A stretch of 64,000 nt of DNA from VAYN01 sp964540905. GTDB taxonomy: Bacteria > Actinomycetota > Thermoleophilia > Solirubrobacterales > 70-9. Shown here in pieces: positions 50,057-58,052 of this stretch (within the stretch, counting starts at the first letter, position 1; the number at the start of each line of letters is the position of its first letter). The notes under the pieces are model-generated. The model did no database searches and was not told the DNA's origin. It worked only from the letters and a program-made list of their open reading frames with translations. Both the position numbers and the translations under genes were made by a program. The stretch spans positions 55,013 through 119,012 of the forward strand of contig CAZIOS010000006.1 of the NCBI GenBank assembly GCA_964540905.1. Direction: 5' to 3'.

Positions 50057-51755
50057 GCTGGCGATCCGCCGCGGCGCCGCCCCGGCGTTGGCGATCGAGG
50101 GCCTCGGCTACAGCTACCCGGGCGCCGCCCGCGCCGCCCTCACCGACGTCTCGCTCGAGCTCGCCCCCGGCGAGTTCGCCCTCCTCGCCGGCCGCTCCGC
50201 CTCCGGCAAGTCGACCCTGCTCAAAGCCGCCTGCGGCCTCGTCCCGCACTTCCACGGCGGCGAGATCGAGGGCGGCGTCCGCGTCGCCGGCCTCGACGCG
50301 ATCGAGTCCGGCCCCGGCGAGCTGGCCCGGGTGGTCGGTTACGTCGCCCAGGATCCCGAGACCCAGATCGTCTCCACCACCGTCGCCGCCGAGATCGAGC
50401 TGCCGCTGGAGATGCGGGGGGATGCACCGGCGTCCCGAGCCAGGGCCGTCGAGGAGGTCGCGCTGGCGCTGGCCATTCCACACTTACTTGCGCGCACCGT
50501 CGACACCCTCTCCGGCGGCGAGCTGCAACGGGTGGCTCTGGCTGCGGCTCTCGTCACTAGACCCCGCCTGGTGGTTCTCGACGAGCCCACCTCCCAGCTC
50601 GACCCTGTCGCGGGCGACGAGCTGATCTGGCTCCTGCGTCGGCTCAACGAGGAGTGGGGCGTCTCCGTCTTCCTCGCCGAACACCGCTTGGAGCGTTGCC
50701 TCGCCGCCGCGGACCGTGTCATCGCCATGGATGCCGGGATCACTGCCTTCAACGGCACTCCTGGCGACTTTCTCACTTGGGCTGGCAGTGCCGATCCGGC
50801 CCTTGAGACTCCCTCCGCGCATCTCTTTTCCCTTGCGGGAATTGAACCCTTGCCAGTCGGTGTGCGCGCCGCCCGCACCACTCTCGAATCATCAGGACGG
50901 CTCGAAGCCGGGGACCGGACCCCCTCCGAACGGCTTGTACTTCTCGGGAGTCCGGACCTCGGACGACCACACCCGCCCCACCCGAGCAAGTTGAGAGAGG
51001 AGGGGGTCCGGTCCCCGGCACGCCCCGTCCTCGAAGCAAGAGACCTCTGGGTCGAGCTCGTCAGGGACGACGAGCCGCACGATGTCCTCAGAGGGTTGGA
51101 TCTTGAGGTGCGGGCCGGTGAACGCGTGGCGCTGATGGGGCGCAACGGCGCCGGCAAGAGCACGCTGCTGAAGACCGCGGCGGGTCTGATTGACGTTGTG
51201 CGGGGCGGGGTCGATGCTCCCAAGGGCATGGCCCTGTTGACGCAGAACCCGAGCGACTATCTGGTGCGGGAGAGGGTCGGAGACGAACTCCCTGGCGAGG
51301 CTGGCCTGGCAGCACTTCGTGTGGTTGGTCTTGAGCACGCTGTTGACGCGGACCCACGGGACCTGTCAGGTGGCGAGCGGCAGCGACTGGCGCTGGCGAT
51401 TGCGTTGGCGGGGCAGATGGAGGGCGAGGCGCTGCCGGGGCTGGTTGCTCTTGACGAGCCGACGCGGGGGATGGATCGCGCGCGCAAGGGCGACCTCGTG
51501 GAGCTGATCGACGGGCTTGCGTCGAGAGGGGCTGGCGTCGTCGTCGCCACCCACGACGTCGAGTTCGCGGCCGAGTTCGCGGCGCGGGTGGTGCTCCTGG
51601 GGGACGGTGTGGCGATCGCCGACGGCCCCGCCCGTGAGGTGCTCTCGGGCGGCTGGTACTTCGCGACCGAGGTCGCGCGGGTGCTCGACCTGCCGGGCGT
51701 CGTCACCCCCGCGCAGGGGGCGGCGGCGCTGCGCGGGGAGGGGGGGGAGGGTTGA
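50049..51755 (+). CDS. Fused double ECF-transporter ATPase (EcfA-EcfA)
   Basis: 568 residues from a GTG at 50049. Two ABC domains in one chain. First: Walker A GRSASGKST, signature LSGGELQR, Walker B LVVLDEPTSQLD, switch His AEHRLE. Second: Walker A GRNGAGKST, signature LSGGERQR, Walker B LVALDEPTRGMD, switch His THDVEF. ATP binding by the pair drives toppling of the S-component. The linker (about 286-324) is encoded by a 113-bp nested inverted repeat (50907-51019). Confidence 0.92.
   Translation: MSELAIRRGAAPALAIEGLGYSYPGAARAALTDVSLELAPGEFALLAGRSASGKSTLLKAACGLVPHFHGGEIEGGVRVAGLDAIESGPGELARVVGYVAQDPETQIVSTTVAAEIELPLEMRGDAPASRARAVEEVALALAIPHLLARTVDTLSGGELQRVALAAALVTRPRLVVLDEPTSQLDPVAGDELIWLLRRLNEEWGVSVFLAEHRLERCLAAADRVIAMDAGITAFNGTPGDFLTWAGSADPALETPSAHLFSLAGIEPLPVGVRAARTTLESSGRLEAGDRTPSERLVLLGSPDLGRPHPPHPSKLREEGVRSPARPVLEARDLWVELVRDDEPHDVLRGLDLEVRAGERVALMGRNGAGKSTLLKTAAGLIDVVRGGVDAPKGMALLTQNPSDYLVRERVGDELPGEAGLAALRVVGLEHAVDADPRDLSGGERQRLALAIALAGQMEGEALPGLVALDEPTRGMDRARKGDLVELIDGLASRGAGVVVATHDVEFAAEFAARVVLLGDGVAIADGPAREVLSGGWYFATEVARVLDLPGVVTPAQGAAALRGEGGEG
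50907..51019. repeat. Nested inverted-repeat element, copy A (inside the EcfA fusion)
   Basis: Perfect 21-bp outer arms 50907-50927 and 50999-51019 (GCCGGGGACCGGACCCCCTC plus C). Inside are CTTGTACTT (50934-50942), CTCGGACG (50958-50965), CACCCG (50970-50975) and AAGTTGAG (50988-50995), and an inner stem CTTCTCGGG with CCCGAGCAAG. The inner boxes recur in the same order at 56971-57082. It codes for the linker peptide LLGSPDLGRPHPPHPSKLRE. Confidence 0.8.
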
Positions 51756-53743
51756 GCTGGCAGCTGGTCAGCTTCCTCGTCCTCGGCGCCGTCCTCGTCG
51801 GCGGCTTCGCCTGGTACGAGCGTTCGCGGCCGCCCTCGCAGGTGGTGGCGCTGGTCGCGGCCCTGGCGGCGCTGGCGATCGGCGGCCGCATCGCCTTCGC
51901 CGCCTTCCCCAACGTCAAGCCGACGACCGACATCGTCATCTTCGCCGGCTACGCGCTCGGCGGCGCCCCCGGCTTCGCCGTCGGCGCCCTCACCGCGCTG
52001 GTCTCCAACTTCTGGTTCGGCCAGGGCCCCTGGACCCCCTGGCAGATGGTCGCCTGGGGCCTCTGCGGGGTGCTCGGCGCTGGGCTGGCGCTCGCCTGCC
52101 GCGGGCGCACGCCCGGCCGCCTCACGCTCGCCGTCACCTGCGGCTTCGCTGGAATTGCCTACGGCGCTCTGCTGAACTTCTCCCTGATGACCACCGGGGG
52201 GGAGTTGTCGCTGCAGCGCTTCGGCGTCTTCGAGACGCGGGCGATCCCCTTCGACCTCGCCCACGCCGCCGGCAACGTCGCCTTCGCCCTGCTCGCCGGG
52301 CCGGCGATGGTGCGGATGCTGATCCGCTTCCGCGAGCGCTTCGAGTGGGGCCGGGGAGAAGGGACGGCGCGCCCGGCGTCCCCCGGACTGACCCCGGGCC
52401 TGCGCGGCGGCGGCATCGCCGCCCTGCTGCTCGTGGCCCTCGCTCTCGGCGCCCTGGCGCCGGCGCCGGCGCGAGCCTCGGAGGTCGGCAGCGCCGCCGC
52501 CTGGCTGGCCGCGGCCCAGAACGGCGACGGCGGCTTCGGCGCCTCGCCCGGCGACGACTCCAGCGCCGCGATGACCGGCTGGGCGATGCTGGGCCTGGAG
52601 GCGGCCGGGCGCAACCCGCTCGACGTCGCCAGGGGCGGCAAGACGCCGGTCGACTACCTGCGCTCGCAGGTCGGCGGGCTGAAGAGCCCCGGCGACCTCT
52701 CGCGCACGATCATCGCCCTCGAGGGCGCCGGTGTCGACCCGCGCCAGTTCGGCGGTGAGAACCTGGTCGCCGACCTGCTCGCCAAGCGCCGCGACAACGG
52801 CTCCTTCGAAGGCTGGCCCGGCACCACCGCCTACGCGGCGATCGCCCTGCGCGCCGCCGGCGCCACCGGCGGCATCAAGCAGACGCTCTCCTGGCTGCAG
52901 GGGGTCCAGAACGACGACGGCGGCTGGGGCGACGTGCCGGGCTCGCCCAGCACCGCCGACGGCACCGGCGCCGTGATGCAGGCGCTCTCGCCGGAATCGA
53001 AGGCCGTCCACCGCGGCCTCTCCTACCTGCGCGGCGCCCAGGTCCCCGGCGGCGGCTTCCCGCTCGGCGGCGGTGGCGGCGCCAACACCCAGTCGACCGC
53101 CTGGGCGATCCAGGGCATCCTCGCCGCCGGCGGCGATCCCGGATCGTTCCGCCGCGGCGGCAAGAGCGCCCCCGAATACCTTGCTGCCCAGCAGGAAGCC
53201 GACGGCCACTTCCGCTACTCGAAGTCGAGCGACCAGACCCCGATCTGGGTCACCGGCCAGGTTCTCGTCGCCGCCGCCGGCGACTCCCTCCCAATCGCCC
53301 CACCGCCCCGCGCCCCCAAGCCCAAGTCCACGCCCCCATCCCACGCCAGCTCCCCGAGCTCGCCGCTGCCGCTGACCCCGACCGAACCCTCGTCCTCCTC
53401 GTCGCAGTCGCCGGGATCCACGGCGAGCTCCCCCAACGCCCCCGCGACCGGAGGGGCCGGACCCTCCCGCGAACGTTTTGCGACTCCCGGGCAGGCGACG
53501 CCCGGGGCGCCAGCCACCACCCTCCCCCCGGGAGTCGAGAGAGCGGAGGGGTCCGGCCCCTCCGAACCGCAACCGCTTGAAGAAAGCTCGTCAGCGGATT
53601 CCCCCGAACCCTCGTCGTCCCACGACTCCGGCACCACCGGCATCGCCGGCGCCGCGGTGATGGGCCTGCTCGCCGGCTGCCTCGCCTTCCTCGCCGCCCT
53701 CGGCATCCGCCGCTGGTGGATGCACTGGCGCTACGGCTGGTAG
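51752..53743 (+). CDS. ECF S-component fused to a squalene-cyclase-like alpha6/alpha6 domain
   Basis: 663 residues from a TTG at 51752 overlapping the previous stop (TTGA). Residues 1-190: six-helix S-component-like membrane domain (GGRIAFAAFPNVKPTTDIVI, ALTALVSNFWFGQGPWTPWQ). A second signal-like helix (about 218-235) leads to an alpha/alpha repeat domain (about 243-510) with QNGDGGFGASPGDDSSAAMT, QNDDGGWGDVPG and QEADGHFRYSKSSDQTPIWV. A Pro/Ser-rich spacer and a final helix (about 628-650) follow. In transcobalamin an alpha6/alpha6 barrel and a DUF4430-like domain together enclose B12, so this may be the capture half of the system. Confidence 0.85.
   Translation: MSWQLVSFLVLGAVLVGGFAWYERSRPPSQVVALVAALAALAIGGRIAFAAFPNVKPTTDIVIFAGYALGGAPGFAVGALTALVSNFWFGQGPWTPWQMVAWGLCGVLGAGLALACRGRTPGRLTLAVTCGFAGIAYGALLNFSLMTTGGELSLQRFGVFETRAIPFDLAHAAGNVAFALLAGPAMVRMLIRFRERFEWGRGEGTARPASPGLTPGLRGGGIAALLLVALALGALAPAPARASEVGSAAAWLAAAQNGDGGFGASPGDDSSAAMTGWAMLGLEAAGRNPLDVARGGKTPVDYLRSQVGGLKSPGDLSRTIIALEGAGVDPRQFGGENLVADLLAKRRDNGSFEGWPGTTAYAAIALRAAGATGGIKQTLSWLQGVQNDDGGWGDVPGSPSTADGTGAVMQALSPESKAVHRGLSYLRGAQVPGGGFPLGGGGGANTQSTAWAIQGILAAGGDPGSFRRGGKSAPEYLAAQQEADGHFRYSKSSDQTPIWVTGQVLVAAAGDSLPIAPPPRAPKPKSTPPSHASSPSSPLPLTPTEPSSSSSQSPGSTASSPNAPATGGAGPSRERFATPGQATPGAPATTLPPGVERAEGSGPSEPQPLEESSSADSPEPSSSHDSGTTGIAGAAVMGLLAGCLAFLAALGIRRWWMHWRYGW
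53449..53564. repeat. Nested inverted-repeat element, copy B (inside the S-component fusion)
   Basis: Outer arms 53449-53470 and 53543-53564 (16 bp perfect, CGGAGGGGCCGGACCC, then nearly so) and a perfect inner stem CGACTCCCGGG (53481-53491) with CCCGGGAGTCG (53527-53537). It shares GAACG-x-x-TTG after the left arm and GAGAGAG-x-GGAGGGG before the right arm with copy A. In-frame in the Pro/Ser-rich spacer of the 51752 protein. Confidence 0.65.
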
Positions 53744-53775
53744 GTGCGGTCGCCCCGGGCAGATACGCTCGAACG

Positions 53776-54285
53776 ATGGACGTCGAGACGGCGATACGCG
53801 GTCGCCGCACCCACAAGGCCTTCAGCGACGAGCCGCTCTCGCGCGAGCAGCTCGAGGGCCTGCTGGAGCTGGCCGGCTGGGCGCCCAACCACCACCTCAC
53901 CGCCCCCTGGCGATTCCGCGTCCTCGGCCCCGCCTCGCTGGCGCGGCTGAAGGCGGTCGCCGGGCCCGAGGGCGCCGCCAAGCTCGACCGCTGCCCGACC
54001 CTGGTCGTCGTCTCCTGCCGGCTCGGCGAGGACCCGGTGCAGGCCGAGGAGGACCTGCACGCGACCGCGGTGGCCGCCTACATCGTCCTGCTCGCCGCCC
54101 ACGCCCGCGGCCTCGCCGGCTACTGGCGCACGCCGGGGCTGCTGCGCGAGGAAGAGGGGAGGGCCGCCGTCGGCCTGCCCGCCGAGGAGCGCTTCGTCGC
54201 CCTCCTGCACCTCGGCCACCCGCGCCAGCAGCGCCCGGCGCCGGCCCGCCCGCCCGTCGCCGCCACGACCGTCTTCCTCGACTGA
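53776..54285 (+). CDS. Nitroreductase-family flavoprotein
   Basis: 169 residues from the ATG at 53776. FMN-binding nitroreductase signs: MDVETAIRGRRTHKAFSDEP (R-R-T at the N-terminus), AGWAPNHHLTAPWRFRVLGP, ATAVAAYIVLLAAHARGLAG, YWRTPGLL and LHLGHPRQ. It reduces nitro or enone compounds with NAD(P)H; the substrate is unknown. Shorter than most (about 190-200). Cytoplasmic. Confidence 0.85.
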   Translation: MDVETAIRGRRTHKAFSDEPLSREQLEGLLELAGWAPNHHLTAPWRFRVLGPASLARLKAVAGPEGAAKLDRCPTLVVVSCRLGEDPVQAEEDLHATAVAAYIVLLAAHARGLAGYWRTPGLLREEEGRAAVGLPAEERFVALLHLGHPRQQRPAPARPPVAATTVFLD

Positions 54286-54329
54286 GTGACGGTCCGCAGA
54301 CCCCCACGCGAGTTCCCGGATGGTCGCCG

Positions 54330-56003
54330 ATGCTGACCCGCGCCGCCGCACTGGAGGCGATCGCCGGCCAGCACTTCGAGGTGGTGGTGATCGGCGGCGG
54401 CATCACCGGCGCCGGGGTCGCCCTCGACGCCGCCTCGCGCGGCTACTCGGTGGCCCTGGTCGAGCGCGGCGACTACGCGATCGGCACCTCCAGCCGCTCC
54501 TCGAAGATGGTCCACGGCGGCCTGCGCTACCTGCAGAACTTCGATCTCGGCCTGGTCCGCGAGGCGCTGCTGGAGCGCCAGCTGATGGTCCAGCTGGCGC
54601 CCCACCTGGTCTACCCGACCCCGTTCCTGGTGCCGGCCCTGGGCGAGGAGCGCCGCGACCGCAAACTCGGCCTCGGCCTCAACATGTACGACGTGATGGC
54701 GACGACCCGGGTCGGTCGCAGCCGCCGCGAGCTGCGCGCCTCCAAGGACGAGGACGAGGACTTCTACTGGTCGCCCGACCGCCACCGCACGATCGACCGC
54801 GAGGAGGTGCTGGAGCTGGTGCCAGCGCTGGCCGCCCGCGACCCCAAGGACGCCTACCTCTTCTACGACTGCCAGACCGACGACGTGCGCCTGGTCCTGA
54901 CCGTGCTCGGCGAGGCCGAGCGCTTCGGAGCGGTGATGCTGAACGGCGCCGACGTCACCGAGGTCCTCTCCGACGGCGGCCGGGCCGCTGGCGTCGCCTG
55001 CGTCGAGGCGGAGTCGGGCGAGCGCTTCGAGGTCGGCGCCGACCACGTCGTCAACGCGACCGGCGTCTGGGCCGACACGATCCGCCCCGAGGTGGTCGAG
55101 GAGGAGGACGTGCCGCGGATCGCGCCCAGCCGCGGCACCCACCTCGTCCTCGACCAGGCGGACCTGCCGATGGGCAGTGCCGCCTGCATCGTCCCCGCCG
55201 GCGAGGGCCGGATGATCTTCTCGCTGCCCTGGTACGGGCGCACCCTGGTCGGCACCACCGACAACGACTTCGACGGCGACATCACCCATCCGCACCCGGG
55301 AGGGGAGGACGTCGCCTACCTGCTCGACGCGGTCAACGAGTTCTTCGCCGTTGCCCTGACCCAGTCCGACCTGGTCGGCGCCTACGCCGGGGTGCGGCCG
55401 CTGATCTCCAGCGGCGACCCCCGCAAGTCGGTCGACATCTCGCGCAAAGCGGAGCTCTACGAGACCTCCTCGGGGATGCTGACGATCACCGGCGGCAAGC
55501 TCACCACCTGGCGGCGGATGGCGAAGCAGACCGTCGACCGCCTGGTCGAGCGCGAACGCCGCCAGGCCCCCTGCCACACCGCCGAGATCCCGCTGGGGAT
55601 GGAGGCGCGCCCGGAGGACCTGGAGGCGCCCGACGGGGTGGGACCCGAGGCGCTGGCCCAGCTCGCCTTCCGCTACGGGCACGCCGCCCGCGCCGTCCTC
55701 GACCTCGCCCGCGCCGACCCGGCGCTGGCGGCGCCGATCGTCCCCGGCCGCCCCGACCTGCTGGCCGAGGTCGTGATCGCCGCCCGCCGCGAGCAGGCCC
55801 GCAGCGTCGCCGACGTGCTGCTGCGCCGCACCCGGCTGGGGATCCTGGCGGCGCCGTCGCTGCGCGGCGCCGGCGCCGCCCGCCCGCTCGCCGAGCTGCT
55901 GGGGGCGGAGCTGGGCTGGTCGGCGCAGCGGGTCGAGCGCGAGGCCGAGGCCTGGCCCGAGGCGGCGGCGGCCGAGGGCATCGACCCCGCCTCCGCCGGT
56001 TGA
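54330..56003 (+). CDS. glpD: Glycerol-3-phosphate dehydrogenase (FAD-dependent)
   Basis: 557 residues. FAD-binding VVIGGGITGAGVALDAASRG, then LVERGDYAIGTSSRSSKMVH, GGLRYLQNFDLGLVREALLE, VVNATGVWADTI, PSRGTHLVLD and TGGKLTTWRRMA are typical of GlpD; the C-terminal helical domain follows. It oxidises glycerol-3-phosphate to dihydroxyacetone phosphate at the membrane, feeding quinones. No glpF/glpK is seen nearby. Confidence 0.92.
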   Translation: MLTRAAALEAIAGQHFEVVVIGGGITGAGVALDAASRGYSVALVERGDYAIGTSSRSSKMVHGGLRYLQNFDLGLVREALLERQLMVQLAPHLVYPTPFLVPALGEERRDRKLGLGLNMYDVMATTRVGRSRRELRASKDEDEDFYWSPDRHRTIDREEVLELVPALAARDPKDAYLFYDCQTDDVRLVLTVLGEAERFGAVMLNGADVTEVLSDGGRAAGVACVEAESGERFEVGADHVVNATGVWADTIRPEVVEEEDVPRIAPSRGTHLVLDQADLPMGSAACIVPAGEGRMIFSLPWYGRTLVGTTDNDFDGDITHPHPGGEDVAYLLDAVNEFFAVALTQSDLVGAYAGVRPLISSGDPRKSVDISRKAELYETSSGMLTITGGKLTTWRRMAKQTVDRLVERERRQAPCHTAEIPLGMEARPEDLEAPDGVGPEALAQLAFRYGHAARAVLDLARADPALAAPIVPGRPDLLAEVVIAARREQARSVADVLLRRTRLGILAAPSLRGAGAARPLAELLGAELGWSAQRVEREAEAWPEAAAAEGIDPASAG

Positions 56004-56019
56004 ATAACCTGGCGCCTCG

Positions 56020-56877
56020 ATGACCAAAGCAGAGTTGGAATCCAAGCACCTGGCAGACCTCCACTCGCTGGCCGCCGCGGCCGGCGTCGAGCGCTACCGC
56101 CTGCTCAGCCGCGGCGAGCTGATCGAGAAGCTGGCCGGCGGCAGCGGCAGCGGCAGCGGCGCCCAGCCGGCGCGCCGCCAGCCGCAGGGCGAGCCGCGCG
56201 AGCGCCCGGCCCGCCGGCGCCGCCGTCGCGGCGGGGGGAGTGACACGGGCGACGCCAGCGCTGGCGATGCCTCCCCCGCCCGGGAGCCGCGCTCGCGGCC
56301 CGAGCCGGTGCCGGAGCGCCCCCCCGAGCCGGCCCCGGTCGAGCGCCCGCCGCGGCCGGCCGCCGCGGCAGCCGAGCCTTCGTCCCGCCCCAAACGCCGC
56401 CGCCGGCGCCGCTTCGGCCGCCGCGGCAAGCAGGGCGTGACCCTGCAGGGCCTGCTGCTGCCGCCGCAGGCCGGGCGGCAGGCGCTGCTGTGCGCCGAGA
56501 CCCGCGAGGCCTGCACGGCGCTGCTGCGCGGCGTCGCCGCCGACCTCGCCGCCGACGACAAGGGCCCCGACCCGGTCGCGCTGCTGATCGACCCGAGCCC
56601 GGAGGAGCTGGCCGACTGGAAGCGCGACGCGCCGCAGGCGGAGATCGTCTCCGCCGGCCAGCCACGTCACGCCAGCGACGCCCTCGCCCAGGCCGCCTCC
56701 CGCGCCGCCCGCGGCGAAGACGTGATCCTCCTGGTCGACTCGCTGACCCGCCTCGCCGCCGCCTACGACGACGCCGACGCCGCCAAGGACTTCTTCGACG
56801 CCGGCCGCACTCAAGCCACCACCGCCACCGGCTCCCTCACCGTGGTGGCAGCACTCGAGCGTCCCAGCTCAAGCTAA
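56020..56877 (+). CDS. Degenerate, truncated Rho-like protein
   Basis: 285 residues. Starts with a Rho_N (SAP-like) unit (LADLHSLAAAAGVERYRLLS, RGELIEKLAG), then an Arg/Pro-rich basic stretch. The rest aligns with the Rho ATPase (GLLLPPQAGRQ, ALLIDPSPEELADWKR, GEDVILLVDSLTRLAAAYDD, GSLTVVAALE), but the Walker A is gone (PPKAGKT-like replaced by ETREACTA), the RNA-binding cold-shock domain is missing and it stops before the Q- and R-loops. It cannot be an active terminator; an accessory or decaying role is inferred. Repeats begin 20 bases after its stop. Confidence 0.7.
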   Translation: MTKAELESKHLADLHSLAAAAGVERYRLLSRGELIEKLAGGSGSGSGAQPARRQPQGEPRERPARRRRRRGGGSDTGDASAGDASPAREPRSRPEPVPERPPEPAPVERPPRPAAAAAEPSSRPKRRRRRRFGRRGKQGVTLQGLLLPPQAGRQALLCAETREACTALLRGVAADLAADDKGPDPVALLIDPSPEELADWKRDAPQAEIVSAGQPRHASDALAQAASRAARGEDVILLVDSLTRLAAAYDDADAAKDFFDAGRTQATTATGSLTVVAALERPSSS

Positions 56878-56897
56878 GGAACCTCCCATACGGATCA

Positions 56898-56940
56898 GCG
56901 TTCGTCGCTTGTCGTTCTATGTACGACAAACAGCGAACGC
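56898..56940. repeat. Short palindromic repeat, GCGTTCG family, copy 4
   Basis: Arms GCGTTCG (56898-56904) and CGAACGC (56934-56940), extended by TCGCTTGTCGT against ACGACAAACAG with a loop of TCTATGT. 15 of 18 arm positions pair. The loop TCTATG and GACAAAC match copy 1 at 15488-15526. It lies 20 bases after the Rho-like stop and may end its transcript. Confidence 0.7.
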
Positions 56941-56970
56941 ACTAAATCAGCGCTGCTTCAGCGCTCGTGA

Positions 56971-57082
56971 GCATGGCCCGGGGTAGGGGTGGAGCGTCTT
57001 GTACTTTTTTGGCGCGCCGAATCTCGGACGTCCGCACCCGATCCACAAAAAAGTTAAGCGGAACCCCTACCCCGGGCCATGC
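56971..57082. repeat. Nested inverted-repeat element, copy C
   Basis: Perfect 20-bp arms 56971-56990 and 57063-57082 (GCATGGCCCGGGGTAGGGGT and complement). Inside, in the same order as copy A: CTTGTACTT (56998-57006), CTCGGACG (57023-57030), CACCCG (57035-57040), AAGTTAAG (57051-57058), with an inner stem ACTTTTTTG/CAAAAAAGT. Non-coding here, but the frame matching copy A reads FFGAPNLGRPHPIHKKVK. Fills the gap between two convergent genes. Confidence 0.8.
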
Positions 57083-57088
57083 CCGCCG

Positions 57089-57556
57089 CTACCGCCGATA
57101 GGCGATGCGGCGCCAGCTCGGCTCTTTGGACAGCTCGATCAGCTCGCTGCTGCGATCCGGCTGCACGTACCCGAAGGTCTGCGTCCGCTCGTCGAAGACG
57201 ACGTCGAGCTCACCCTCCTTGACCCGCTGGTCGAGCCAGGCGCCGCGGAAGACGAGGCGGCGGATCCAGTGGACGAGGCTGCGGTTGGCGGGGCCGACCA
57301 GGTCCTCCCAGTTCTCGTTGATGTGCTCGCCGAGGCGCGAGCTGGGCTCGGCGATCTCGCCGCTGACGGCGAGGTCGAGGAGGTCGTCGAGCTCCTCCTG
57401 GCTGAGGCCCTGGTGGACGAAGCCGAGCTTGACCGCCGCCTGCTCGACCCGCTGCCCGAAGTCGTCCTCGTTGAAGGCGAAGCGAAGCTCCCCGTACTCG
57501 AGCACGTAGTCCGAGCCAGACTCGTAATTCCCTCTGCGGGTCGTTTTCTTATCCAT
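57089..57556 (-). CDS. Hypothetical acidic/mixed-charge protein
   Basis: 155 residues from the ATG at 57556 (AGGTGG lies about nine bases before); an ATG at 57613 would add MIGKIMGLLAGLARRWLQL, a possible amphipathic lead. No family is recognised. YVLEYGELRFAFNEDDFGQR and LDVVFDERTQTFGYVQPDRS suggest a mixed alpha/beta fold. Read towards the Rho-like gene; repeats lie between them. Divergent from the DUF192 gene. Confidence 0.6.
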   Translation of the reverse strand: MDKKTTRRGNYESGSDYVLEYGELRFAFNEDDFGQRVEQAAVKLGFVHQGLSQEELDDLLDLAVSGEIAEPSSRLGEHINENWEDLVGPANRSLVHWIRRLVFRGAWLDQRVKEGELDVVFDERTQTFGYVQPDRSSELIELSKEPSWRRIAYRR

Positions 57557-57697
57557 GAGTTGAAGCCACCTGCGCGCCAGCCCAGCGAGCAGGCCCATGA
57601 TCTTGCCGATCATCGTAGTCCCGTGCCCGCTCGGGCAGGGGGGTGAACGGCCGGTTGCACCGGCAGGGGGAGAGAGCGGCACCCCGACGCCCTTGGG

Positions 57698-58045
57698 GTG
57701 TCGATGCCACCGACTCCCCTCTCCCCGCGCCTGCGGGCGCTGCCCCGCCGCCGCGCCTGCGGCCTCCTGGTCCCGGTCGCGGTCGACTTCCGCGCCCGCC
57801 TGCTCGGCCTCGCCGGGCTGCGCCGCGAGCAGGCCGGGCCCGGCCTGCTGATCCCGGACTGTGGCAGCGTCCACACCTGCGGCATGCGCTTCGAGCTCGA
57901 CCTCGTCTTCCTGGACGCGCGGGGCCGGCCGCTGCAGGTGCGGCACCGGGTGCCGCCGCGCCGGCTCGCCTGGCACCGCGACGCCGTCGCGATCCTGGAG
58001 GTTCCCGCCGCCGAGGGGGGAGAGTTCGCCCCGCCCCAAACTTAG
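57698..58045 (+). CDS. DUF192-family protein
   Basis: 115 residues from a GTG at 57698; an ATG at 57704 is an alternative. DUF192 (PF02643) signature: LLGLAGLRREQAGPGLLIPD, CGSVHTCGMRFELDLVFLDA, RGRPLQVRHRVPPRRLAWHR and AILEVPAAEGG. Small beta-barrel proteins of unknown role, often exported, though no signal peptide is visible here. Seven bases before the response regulator, likely co-transcribed. Confidence 0.85.
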   Translation: MSMPPTPLSPRLRALPRRRACGLLVPVAVDFRARLLGLAGLRREQAGPGLLIPDCGSVHTCGMRFELDLVFLDARGRPLQVRHRVPPRRLAWHRDAVAILEVPAAEGGEFAPPQT

Positions 58046-58052
58046 GCAGGGC

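Noticed and set aside
56999..57646. Coding gene on the plus strand over copy C of the nested repeat
   Set aside because: Beyond the repeat it is antisense to the 57089-57556 gene and has no domain; only the repeat-encoded peptide resembles copy A.
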